From an uncultured Eubacteriales bacterium (GTDB taxonomy: Bacteria; Bacillota_A; Clostridia; Oscillospirales; CAG-272), in the NCBI GenBank assembly GCA_900555345.1, contig USKS01000049.1, forward strand, positions 1-8,457: 8,457 bases of DNA, read 5' to 3'. Both the position numbers and the translations under genes were made by a program. Of the stretch, positions 1 through 5,751 are shown one piece after another. Below the pieces are notes generated by a model. That model made no database searches. It had not been told where the DNA came from and saw only the letters and a list, made by a program, of their open reading frames with translations. Numbering within the stretch: position 1 is the first letter of the stretch; each line of letters opens with the position of its first letter.

Positions 1-546
1 GGGAGCGACCGCGTTTACGCGTATGCCGTAGCGGGCAAGCTCTTTCGCCATTGTCTGCGTCATGGAGTTTACCGCGCCTTTTGATGCGGAGTAAACGGAC
101 TGCCCCGCAAGCGCCATCTTCGCGCTGACCGACGACATATTCACTATAACGCCGGACTTCTGACGGAACATTTTCAGAACCGCCTGCTGCGCGCAGTAAA
201 GATAGCCCTTTATGTTAAGGTCAAGACACTTGTCAAGAGTCTCGGTGGTAAGCATAAGCAGATATTCGTCCTTGACGATGCCCGCGTTGTTTACAAGCAC
301 GTCGATCTTGCCGTACTCGTCTGCAATGTCTTTGAACATTGCCTTTACCTGCTCGGGATCTGAGACGTCGGCCTTGTATGCCGCAGCGCTGCCGCCTGCA
401 GCCTTTATTTCTTCAACTGTCGCGTTTGCCGCGGCGTCGCTTCTGCTGTAATTGATGATAACAGTCATGCCGTCGCGCGCAAGGCGCATGGCGCACGCGC
501 GTCCGATACCTTTTGATGCGCCGGTAACAATAGCAATTTTACTCAT
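1..546 (-). CDS. FabG-type 3-oxoacyl-ACP reductase (SDR), C-terminus missing
   Basis: Partial gene: 182 residues are visible from an ATG at 546, and the frame is still open at the window edge; the family is usually about 245 residues. It should be a cytoplasmic NADPH-dependent reductase that converts 3-oxoacyl-ACP to 3-hydroxyacyl-ACP. Seen in the translation: the dinucleotide-binding TGASKGIG at residues 8-15, NNAG at 86-89, and the catalytic tetrad N111, S139, Y152, K156 (Y-x3-K with S at the expected spacing). The start is supported by an AAGGACGG ribosome binding site (557-564), 10 nt upstream. It lies 42 bp behind the fused ketosynthase gene in the same direction, so it is probably the ketoreductase of that system rather than the housekeeping FabG. 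Family assignment is very secure; the specific substrate is inference. Other SDR dehydrogenases share these motifs, but the operon partners favour an ACP substrate. Confidence 0.95.
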   Translation of the reverse strand, partial: MSKIAIVTGASKGIGRACAMRLARDGMTVIINYSRSDAAANATVEEIKAAGGSAAAYKADVSDPEQVKAMFKDIADEYGKIDVLVNNAGIVKDEYLLMLTTETLDKCLDLNIKGYLYCAQQAVLKMFRQKSGVIVNMSSVSAKMALAGQSVYSASKGAVNSMTQTMAKELARYGIRVNAVAP

Positions 547-588
547 ATATACAAATCCGTCCTTATAATAATTTCGGTAATACTTTGC

Positions 589-2991
589 TCAGCGGCGGCT
601 GAGGATGACCGCGCAGTACGATCCGCCGACGCCGTATGAGGTCACGAGAATGTTGTTTATACCGTCCGTGCCGACCTTGCAGCTCTTCATGGCGCTGCCG
701 TCGTACCTGTAAGCGGGGCACCGAATGCCGTCAAATCTGCCGGAGAGCAGCAGCGCTGCGTGCGCCGCGGAAAGAGAAGCCGCAGCCGCTCTGCCCTCGC
801 CTACGGTATCCTTTACCGTAAATACGGGAAGATTTGCAAAGCTGTCCGCGAATACCCTCTTGTAGGAGGCGAGCTCCTCTTCGTTGCATACGCTCTGTCC
901 GTTGCCGAAGCCGACAATTGCGTCTATGTCGGAAAGCTTCATGCCTGCGTCCTCAAGGGCGTAAGTGATGCTTTCGTCAAGCGCCGCACCGGAGCCCGCG
1001 AGCTTTCCGAACGAAACGGAATGATGCGACATTCCGTAGCCCGCAACTTTTGCGTAAGGCTCGGCGCCTCTCGCGCGGGCGCTGTCGGCGCTCTCTATCA
1101 TAAGAGATGTGCTGCCGTCGCTGAGAACAATGCCGCTTTCCTCGGTGTACGCGCCGTGAACGCTGTCGGCAAGGTATCCCGCCTTGCGGGTGAACTCTTC
1201 GATTATATCGCTGTTTTCGTCCGTGCCTGTGGCAAGAACTGCGCGGCTCTTACCGGAGCGTATGATCTCGCAGCCGTATGCAATGCTCTGAAGTCCCGAC
1301 TGCGCGCCGTTGGTAATAGTGGCGTTATAACCCTTTATGCCCGAGCAGATGGAAAGATATCCGCCTGCGGCGTTATATACGGTGTTGGGGAAACGGAAGG
1401 CGCTGCCTGAGGCATTGCCGTCGCTTACAAGATCTCTCTGGAAAGCGCAAATAGTGGAAAGCGGTCCGCAGGCGGTGCCTACAACGATGCCGATATCTGC
1501 GGCGTTTGCGTCATCTATCTCAAGTCCCGCGTCCTTGATGGCAGCCATGCCGGAAACCGCCTGCAGCTGGCTGAATTTATCAAGCTTACGGTAGAAAGCC
1601 ATTTTAAGACCGTAAGCCTCGTGATCCGCGTGACCTACTGCGGACTGAAGAGATACGCTCTCTGGCGCTTTCTCGGTCTCGTAGTTTTCAACGTAGCTGT
1701 CAACGCTGTTTCCTATGGGGCTGACAACGCCGATACCCGTAAGGTATACATCTTCTTTTTTCTCGGGGACTTTAACGCTGCCGCGGTCCTTGCTGAAAAT
1801 AATGCTTGCGTTGTTTCCGCCGAAAGCGAACGAGTTGCTCATGACGGCGTGCAGCTCTTTTTTAAGAGATACATTGGGGCGGAAGTCTATATTCCCCGCA
1901 CGCTCGGCGAGCTTTTCAATATCGTCAAAGCTGTAGCCTATAGTGGGCGGCACGGTGTTATCCGTCAGCGCTTTTACCGCAAATACGGCTTCGATAGCGC
2001 CTGCCGCGCCGAGGCAGTGACCTACCATTGCCTTGGTGGAGCTTACGCTGAGATCGTCGTTTTTTGAGTCAAATATGGTGTGAAGCGAAAGAAACTCCGC
2101 TTCGTCGTTTTTCGCCGTGCCCGTGCCGTGGGCGTTTATATAGCCGATGTCCTTTTCGCAAAGGCCGGAACTTTCCAGCCCGCGGCGGATGGCGTTCATC
2201 TGACCCTCGCCGTCCGGTCTGGGAGCGGTGATGTGGAAAGCGTCGCTGCTGATGCCCGAGCCGAGAACCTCGCAGTATATCTTTGCGCCGCGAGCTTTTG
2301 CGTGCTCGTAGGACTCAACGATAAGCACGCCGCTGCCCTCGCCGAGGGTGATTCCGTCGCAGTGGTTAAAGGGCGAGCAGCCGTTTGCAGCCAGAGCATG
2401 CAGCGAGAGAAAACCCGCGTAGGGAACGGAGGCAAACGCGTCGGAGCCGCCCGCAATGGCAACATCGCACTTGCCGCTTCTTATAAGGTCGCAGGCATAG
2501 GCAATGCTGATAGTGCCCGCGGCGCAGGCGTTTGCAATGTTTGTAACAACGCCGCCGGCACCGAACTCGTATGCGACCTGATTTGCGATGGAGGAGATCG
2601 GCATACGGAATATATCATCGGCATCGCCGCCGTTTCTGTAATAATCCTCAATGCTTGTCGCTCCGCCGACACAGCTGCCCATGATAACACTGACGCGGGG
2701 GCTTTCCTCTGCGGTGACAGTGTAGCCCGCGTCACCGAGAGCCTCCTTTGCCGCCTTTGAGCAAAGCTTTGAAACACGGTCCATTTCGTCGGCGTGATTG
2801 AAGTCTTCAAGGTCTGCGCCGCGAACCTCGGCGGAAAGCTTGGAGTAGCAGTCCTTTGTGTCTACCGTGTCGGTATCCTTTATGCCGGAAACGCCCGCGA
2901 CGGCGTTTTTCCAAGCCTCGTCAACGCTGTTTCCGATAGCGCAGACAAGTCCCAGACCGGTTATAACGCAGCGGTTTTTGTTATCAGTCAT
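589..2991 (-). CDS. Fused ketosynthase / chain-length-factor-like protein (tandem KS, second domain inactive)
   Basis: This 800-residue protein contains two full FabF-type thiolase-fold domains, about residues 6-400 and 414-798, joined by a short charged linker; a normal FabF is about 410 residues. Domain 1 has the catalytic C156 (in NACAAG), H288 (NAHGTGT), K320 and H325 (GHCLGAAG), so it should carry out decarboxylative Claisen condensation of acyl- and malonyl-ACP. Domain 2 keeps the fold motifs (SIAYGCEIIRSG, TSYGVGG), but the matching positions are A563 (followed by Q564), G696, K727 and E732, so it cannot be a normal condensing enzyme. The pattern resembles the chain-length factor (KS-beta) that pairs with KS-alpha in type II polyketide and aryl-polyene systems, here in one chain. 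The start at 2991 is preferred over an in-frame ATG at 3024 because GGAGGA (3001-3006) lies 9 nt upstream. The ACP gene is upstream and the ketoreductase downstream. Chain length and product are unknown. Confidence 0.93.
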   Translation of the reverse strand: MTDNKNRCVITGLGLVCAIGNSVDEAWKNAVAGVSGIKDTDTVDTKDCYSKLSAEVRGADLEDFNHADEMDRVSKLCSKAAKEALGDAGYTVTAEESPRVSVIMGSCVGGATSIEDYYRNGGDADDIFRMPISSIANQVAYEFGAGGVVTNIANACAAGTISIAYACDLIRSGKCDVAIAGGSDAFASVPYAGFLSLHALAANGCSPFNHCDGITLGEGSGVLIVESYEHAKARGAKIYCEVLGSGISSDAFHITAPRPDGEGQMNAIRRGLESSGLCEKDIGYINAHGTGTAKNDEAEFLSLHTIFDSKNDDLSVSSTKAMVGHCLGAAGAIEAVFAVKALTDNTVPPTIGYSFDDIEKLAERAGNIDFRPNVSLKKELHAVMSNSFAFGGNNASIIFSKDRGSVKVPEKKEDVYLTGIGVVSPIGNSVDSYVENYETEKAPESVSLQSAVGHADHEAYGLKMAFYRKLDKFSQLQAVSGMAAIKDAGLEIDDANAADIGIVVGTACGPLSTICAFQRDLVSDGNASGSAFRFPNTVYNAAGGYLSICSGIKGYNATITNGAQSGLQSIAYGCEIIRSGKSRAVLATGTDENSDIIEEFTRKAGYLADSVHGAYTEESGIVLSDGSTSLMIESADSARARGAEPYAKVAGYGMSHHSVSFGKLAGSGAALDESITYALEDAGMKLSDIDAIVGFGNGQSVCNEEELASYKRVFADSFANLPVFTVKDTVGEGRAAAASLSAAHAALLLSGRFDGIRCPAYRYDGSAMKSCKVGTDGINNILVTSYGVGGSYCAVILSRR

Positions 2992-3119
2992 GGTTATTGT
3001 TCCTCCGTGGTGTGCGCGGTGCACACAGAAAATATTTATATATAAAGTTCGGCAGGGTGCCGTAAAGCTGTTACATAAAATGCCGCAAAATGGCTGTCAT
3101 TCTGCGGCATTGCGGAGCA
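2992..3119 (-). promoter_or_regulatory. Intergenic leader between ACP and fused ketosynthase genes, with possible internal promoter
   Basis: This is the longest gap inside the minus-strand operon. Besides the hairpin at 3079-3111 it holds a small inverted repeat CGGCA-CCC-TGCCG (3050-3062), an AT-rich stretch, and a second inverted repeat GTGTGC-N5-GCACAC (3010-3026) just upstream of the GGAGGA ribosome binding site. A candidate weak promoter on the minus strand is TTTACG (3066-3061), 18 nt, then TATATA (3042-3037). The -35 is poor, so independent transcription of the ketosynthase gene is only a possibility. The 3010-3026 stem lies next to the ribosome binding site and could affect translation. 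Confidence 0.35.
3079..3111 (-). terminator. Hairpin after the ACP gene, attenuator or partial terminator
   Basis: A 14-bp stem (3079-3092 with 3098-3111) closes a 5-nt loop, 8 nt past the ACP stop codon. Read as minus-strand RNA, the only non-Watson-Crick pair is a G-U wobble (3102 with 3088); on the plus strand the same position is an A-C mismatch, which suggests selection in the direction of the operon. The stem runs into UUUU and then AUGUAAC, a short and interrupted U-tract. I infer an attenuator or a 3' end that protects an ACP-rich upstream message, rather than a complete stop. Confidence 0.55.
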
Positions 3120-3368
3120 TTATATGTGTGCGGCAACGTATTTTGCAAGGCTCTCAACGTTGTAGAAGGGCTCCTTGCCGACGCCGGTCATGGATACTCC
3201 GAATTCCTTGTCGATAGCGGCGATCATCTCGAGAGAGTCGATAGAGTCAAGTCCGATACCGTCGCCGAAAAGGGGAATGTCGTTTGTCAGCACGTCAGCT
3301 TCGATCCCGAGGCTGTCGCAAAGCAGCTCCTTGATTTTTTCGGCAATCTTGAGTTCCTGTTCGTTCAT
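3120..3368 (-). CDS. Acyl carrier protein
   Basis: This is an 82-residue acidic four-helix carrier protein of typical ACP size. After it is modified with 4'-phosphopantetheine it would carry the growing acyl or polyketide chain as a thioester in the cytoplasm. The attachment motif is G-L-D-S-I-D-S-L-E at residues 39-47, with S42 as the expected modified serine (the usual form is D-S-L-D). The start at 3368 is chosen because AGAAAGGAAG (3377-3386) sits 8 nt upstream; the frame is open further upstream, but that stretch overlaps the acyltransferase gene and lacks such a site. It lies between the acyltransferase (22-bp gap) and the fused ketosynthase, so it is probably the dedicated carrier for this pathway rather than the housekeeping AcpP. 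A holo-ACP synthase is not seen in the window and would be supplied elsewhere. Confidence 0.93.
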   Translation of the reverse strand: MNEQELKIAEKIKELLCDSLGIEADVLTNDIPLFGDGIGLDSIDSLEMIAAIDKEFGVSMTGVGKEPFYNVESLAKYVAAHI

Positions 3369-3390
3369 CGTATTGTCTTCCTTTCTGAAA

Positions 3391-4032
3391 TTATATTTGC
3401 TTTGTAAGCAATTTTTCCATCTGCTCTTTGCAGACTTCTGCCCCCTCGTGCATAACGACGGAGGGTCTGCCCTTGGCGTGTACGTCAAAGGCTATTTCTG
3501 AACCCACTATAAGCTCCTGACGGTGAAAAAGTCGGTAACCGCCGCGGCTTATGAGCGGAATTACAGGCGCGTTTGTAAACTTTGCCAGCATGAGAAATCC
3601 GGGATGCAGCTCGCCTAGAGTGCCGTCACGCACAAGCTTTCCCGCAGGGAAGATAAGCACGCTGCAGCCGTCCTTCAGCGCTTTTTCGGATCTCTCCATC
3701 CATTCGCTGTCCATTTTATTGAGATCTATCGGTATGTATCTCAGGTTTTTGAAAAGCCAGTGCAGCGCTTTTTTGTTGTACCACTTTGTGGTCACGACAA
3801 CATACATTTTGCACCGGCAAAGTGCCTGAGGTATAAACGAGCCGTCATGATGGCTCGTGTGGTTTGCCACAAGAATGCACGCTTCATTTCTGAGCTTTTC
3901 CCGCACGACGGGGTCCTCGTACACAATTTTCGGTCGGTACGCTATCCACGTAAGCGCGGTCCATACGGCAAAACCTGCGTGTACGATGGCCTTTACCACC
4001 GCTCTGAGCGCTTTTTTGATCGTTTTCAACAT
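3391..4032 (-). CDS. Lysophospholipid acyltransferase family protein (PlsC-like)
   Basis: The 213-residue protein belongs to the PlsC/LPLAT acyltransferase superfamily, which transfers an acyl chain from acyl-ACP or acyl-CoA to a hydroxyl on a lysolipid or glycolipid at the inner membrane face. Seen: a hydrophobic N-terminal segment (about residues 18-32), the H-x4-D catalytic motif H58...D63 inside NHTSHHDG, a second motif around R98-D103 (RYIPID), FPAGK at 128-132 where the family norm is FPEGT, and PVIPL at 156-160. The Glu-to-Ala change in motif III is unusual and may reflect another acceptor. Its ATG is only 6 bp beyond the patatin stop and no good ribosome binding site sits at normal spacing (AAGGA is about 22 nt away), so translation is probably coupled to the upstream gene. 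Family is secure; donor and acceptor are inferred from the neighbouring ACP and hydrolase. Confidence 0.9.
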   Translation of the reverse strand: MLKTIKKALRAVVKAIVHAGFAVWTALTWIAYRPKIVYEDPVVREKLRNEACILVANHTSHHDGSFIPQALCRCKMYVVVTTKWYNKKALHWLFKNLRYIPIDLNKMDSEWMERSEKALKDGCSVLIFPAGKLVRDGTLGELHPGFLMLAKFTNAPVIPLISRGGYRLFHRQELIVGSEIAFDVHAKGRPSVVMHEGAEVCKEQMEKLLTKQI

Positions 4033-4038
4033 ATTATA

Positions 4039-4890
4039 TTATGTATTCAGAAATCCTTTGAGCTCCGCAAGCTTTTTTTCCATAATTGCGTGCCCGTGAC
4101 GGTAAAAATCATTCATTTTGTCCGCGTCGCCCTCAAAATGGCTGATGCTGGGCATCTCCGGCCGAATGATAAACGCTCTGCCGTCCTTTTCAAGCGCGGC
4201 GAGAGTTTTCATTTGCTTGTCGTATGCACTTTTGCGGTTTATCATCGTCTCTGCCACCTTGGGGAACTTGTTTTTGTAGCAGAGATTTATGATGAGCTTC
4301 ATTTTAGAATAGTCCGTGGGTGTTTCCGTGTCCATACGGGTGAGCACCACCACCGCTTTCTCGCAGCCTTTTTTCATGGCGCGCTTTACGGGAATGGAGT
4401 CTATTATGCTGCCGTCAAGATAAAAACTGCCGTCTATTTCCACGGGCTGGCTTATAACGGGAACGGAGCACGAGGCTTTGCACAGATTGAGAAGCCTGTC
4501 GGGGTCGTTGCCGGAAGTAAGGTATTCGGCTCGTCCGCTTTCACAGTTAGCCACAACAAATTCGCTTTCGGTATCCGACGCGAAAAACGCGTCAAAATCA
4601 AAGGGGATCTGGTCGTAGGCATAGTCGAAAAGCATTTTGTCAAGGTCGAGCAGCTTTTTGCTTTTCAGCATCTGATCAACGCCGAAATACGGCTCGGCGT
4701 TTTCGTGCATAATGACCTTCTGCGTCCGTCCCTTCTGACCCGCTATGTAGTTCACAGCGTTGCCGCTGCCTGCGGATACGCCTATAACATAAGGAAAGCT
4801 TACGTTGTTTTCAATAAGACAGTCCAGCACGCCCGCCGTGAATATGCCTCTGAAAGAGCCGCCCTCAAGAACAAGACCTGTTTTTGCCAC
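4039..4890 (-). CDS. Patatin-like phospholipase / acyl hydrolase
   Basis: This 283-residue protein is a patatin-family serine hydrolase of the bacterial RssA/YjjU-like type, expected to cleave acyl esters of lipids with a Ser-Asp dyad. Seen: an oxyanion-hole motif G10-G11-S12-F13-R14-G15, the nucleophile elbow G-V-S39-A-G, and the dyad aspartate D159 in D-G-S. No signal peptide is visible, so it should act in the cytoplasm or at the inner leaflet. The start is a GTG at 4890, with GGAGGT (4901-4906) 10 nt upstream, giving an N-terminus that begins directly at the first strand of the fold. An in-frame ATG at 5016 is rejected because it lies upstream of the predicted transcript start (near 4966). 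It is the first gene of the minus-strand operon and probably supplies or recycles acceptor lipid or fatty acid. The actual substrate is unknown. Confidence 0.92.
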   Translation of the reverse strand: MAKTGLVLEGGSFRGIFTAGVLDCLIENNVSFPYVIGVSAGSGNAVNYIAGQKGRTQKVIMHENAEPYFGVDQMLKSKKLLDLDKMLFDYAYDQIPFDFDAFFASDTESEFVVANCESGRAEYLTSGNDPDRLLNLCKASCSVPVISQPVEIDGSFYLDGSIIDSIPVKRAMKKGCEKAVVVLTRMDTETPTDYSKMKLIINLCYKNKFPKVAETMINRKSAYDKQMKTLAALEKDGRAFIIRPEMPSISHFEGDADKMNDFYRHGHAIMEKKLAELKGFLNT

Positions 4891-4895
4891 TTGCC

Positions 4896-4911
4896 GAAAC
4901 ACCTCCGTTTC
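4896..4911 (-). promoter_or_regulatory. Ribosome binding site in a small hairpin loop, patatin gene
   Basis: On the minus strand GAAAC-GGAGGT-GTTTC forms a 5-bp stem whose 6-nt loop is exactly the ribosome binding site of the GTG-started patatin gene. The stem is short and may be chance, but the site decides the start codon. Confidence 0.4.
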
Positions 4912-4945
4912 CGAAAACTCACATATGTATTTTATGGGACAGATG

Positions 4946-4981
4946 TTGCTTTTCGTCCCGAAATACGATATAATTATATCA
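4946..4981 (+). promoter_or_regulatory. Promoter of the TetR-family regulator gene
   Basis: TTGCTT (4946-4951), a 17-nt spacer and a perfect TATAAT (4969-4974) form a plus-strand promoter. Expected start is near 4981, leaving a leader of about 73 nt before the ATG at 5054. It shares the palindrome 4967-4980 with the operon promoter on the other strand, so polymerase can probably occupy only one at a time. Confidence 0.7.
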
Positions 4982-5000
4982 AACACAATAGCTTTGTCAA
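4966..5000 (-). promoter_or_regulatory. Promoter of the lipid operon
   Basis: A consensus -35 TTGACA (minus strand, 5000-4995) and a consensus -10 TATAAT (4978-4973) are separated by 16 nt. Expected transcript start is near 4966, giving a leader of about 76 nt before the GTG of the patatin gene. The -10 lies inside the palindrome at 4967-4980 and overlaps the -10 of the opposite promoter. Confidence 0.8.
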
Positions 5001-5053
5001 TGGACAGTTTCTGCAAAATATGTTACTTTACCGAGAAAAAAGCGGAGGAAAAT

Positions 5054-5617
5054 ATGGAAAAACAGGATATAAGAGTTCAAAAAACCAAAAAGTCCATACA
5101 GGAGGCGCTGTTTGCGCTACTCAGCGAAAAGCCCATCAACAAGATCACCATAAAAGAGCTGGCGGACAAAGCTAACATAAACAGAAAGACATTCTATGCC
5201 CACTATACCGGCATCGAGGATATCGTAAACGAGCTTGAGGACGAGCTCATAATAAACCTGCGCGAATTTCTGCAGCAGTGCATGATAGACGAATACGGGC
5301 TGACGCCGTATCTTTTCATGCTGTTTATAGACAAGCTGTATTCCAGCAACACATCGTTTTTCGAAAATATGGTCTCCGTACGCAACTACAACTTCATTGC
5401 GGAAAAAATCAAGCGCGTTTTCAAAGAGCAGGTGCTGCTGAGCATAAACGCCCCCGAGGACGAAAAGCTTGTAACGGAAATGAAAATCGACTATCTTCTG
5501 GGCGGAACAACGGCTGTGTACGCCGAGTGGATAAGAAACGGAAAACCCTGCTCGCTTGATACCATGACCACGCTGCTGCTTGAATGCTCCTATAACGGGA
5601 TCGTGGGCGAGCTGTAA
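5054..5617 (+). CDS. TetR/AcrR family transcriptional regulator
   Basis: The 187-residue protein has the usual TetR layout: an N-terminal DNA-binding domain (about residues 9-55) with the helix-turn-helix at 33-51 ending in N-R-K-T-F-Y-A-H-Y, the family hallmark, and an all-helical ligand/dimer domain after about residue 60. Near the end it has A-E-W-I-R-N-G (157-163), seen in the DhaS-like TetR C-terminal group common in Firmicutes. It is expected to be a dimeric repressor released by a small ligand, here possibly an acyl-CoA, acyl-ACP or lipid-related molecule. The start at 5054 has GGAGG (5044-5048) 5 nt upstream; an in-frame ATG at 5000 lacks such a site. It is divergent from the lipid operon with overlapping promoters, so it probably controls both itself and the operon. 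Ligand and sign of control are inferred. Confidence 0.93.
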   Translation: MEKQDIRVQKTKKSIQEALFALLSEKPINKITIKELADKANINRKTFYAHYTGIEDIVNELEDELIINLREFLQQCMIDEYGLTPYLFMLFIDKLYSSNTSFFENMVSVRNYNFIAEKIKRVFKEQVLLSINAPEDEKLVTEMKIDYLLGGTTAVYAEWIRNGKPCSLDTMTTLLLECSYNGIVGEL

Positions 5618-5619
5618 TC

Positions 5620-5640
5620 TTTGTCTGCTCCGCAGATAAA
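5620..5640 (+). terminator. Hairpin just after the regulator gene
   Basis: A 9-bp stem with one G-U pair (5620-5628 with 5632-5640) closes a 3-nt TCC loop directly after the stop codon. It is followed by AATTATC rather than a U-tract, so it is a poor intrinsic terminator; it may only stabilise the 3' end. Termination may instead occur at the larger dyad at 5677-5738. Confidence 0.35.
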
Positions 5641-5684
5641 AATTATCAATAATCGCATAAAAATTATTGACAAACGATAAAAAT
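5636..5684 (+). repeat. Three AT-rich direct repeats upstream of and into the DUF2975 promoter
   Basis: ATAAAAATTAT occurs at 5636-5646 and 5657-5667, and ATAAAAAT at 5677-5684. The starts are 21 and 20 bp apart, close to two helical turns, so they fall on one face of the DNA. This could be an activator or repressor site array, or an A-tract UP-like element upstream of the -35 at 5667. It is short and AT-rich, so chance is possible. Confidence 0.4.
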
Positions 5685-5702
5685 GCTGATATAATTACCG
5701 CA
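5667..5702 (+). promoter_or_regulatory. Promoter of the DUF2975-XRE genes
   Basis: TTGACA (5667-5672), 17 nt, TATAAT (5690-5695): a perfect consensus promoter. Transcript start is expected near 5702, about 50 nt before the ATG at 5752, which has GAGGTG (5741-5746) as ribosome binding site. The -10 lies within the long dyad 5677-5738. Confidence 0.85.
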
Positions 5703-5738
5703 GATCGGAAAATACGGTAATTTTATCGGCATTTTTAT
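5677..5738. repeat. 62-bp imperfect dyad covering the -10 box and leader
   Basis: Bases 5677-5700 can pair with 5715-5738: 22 Watson-Crick pairs, one G-T wobble (5687/5728) and one T-T mismatch (5692/5723), around a 14-base centre. The outer arms are ATAAAAATGC and GCATTTTTAT, the inner arms AATTACCG and CGGTAATT. Because the expected transcript starts near 5702, the local promoter's RNA contains only the right arm. The dyad therefore acts either as a DNA site (operator, perhaps for the XRE protein encoded next) or as a bidirectional terminator for RNA entering from the regulator gene. Confidence 0.65.
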
Positions 5739-5751
5739 GTGAGGTGTATTT

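Larger units (their letters stand above)
4936..5006. promoter_or_regulatory. Candidate TetR operator elements in the divergent control region
   Basis: Three dyads lie in the control region: the perfect palindrome GATATAATTATATC (4967-4980), GGGAC-N14-GTCCC (4936-4940 with 4955-4959), and TGTC-AATG-GACA (4995-5006), which covers the operon -35. TetR-family proteins usually bind a short dyad next to their own gene, so one of these is a plausible operator. The sequence alone does not tell which. Confidence 0.35.

Noticed and set aside
760..2760. Several plus-strand open frames of 150-226 codons inside the ketosynthase gene.
   Set aside because: The minus-strand frame has all ketosynthase motifs in register; the plus-strand frames are antisense shadows.
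2992..3024. Eleven extra N-terminal codons on the fused ketosynthase from an ATG at 3024.
   Set aside because: The extension overlaps the GGAGGA ribosome binding site and an inverted repeat, and the ATG at 2991 has ideal spacing.
4891..5016. A 42-residue N-terminal extension of the patatin protein from an ATG at 5016.
   Set aside because: It lies upstream of the predicted transcript start near 4966, contains the promoter, and adds residues before the normal start of the fold.
3760..5175. A 471-codon open frame on the plus strand, antisense to the acyltransferase and patatin genes.
   Set aside because: Its translation has no recognisable motif, it crosses two well-supported genes with catalytic motifs on the other strand, and it has no plausible ribosome binding site. 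It is a codon-bias shadow.
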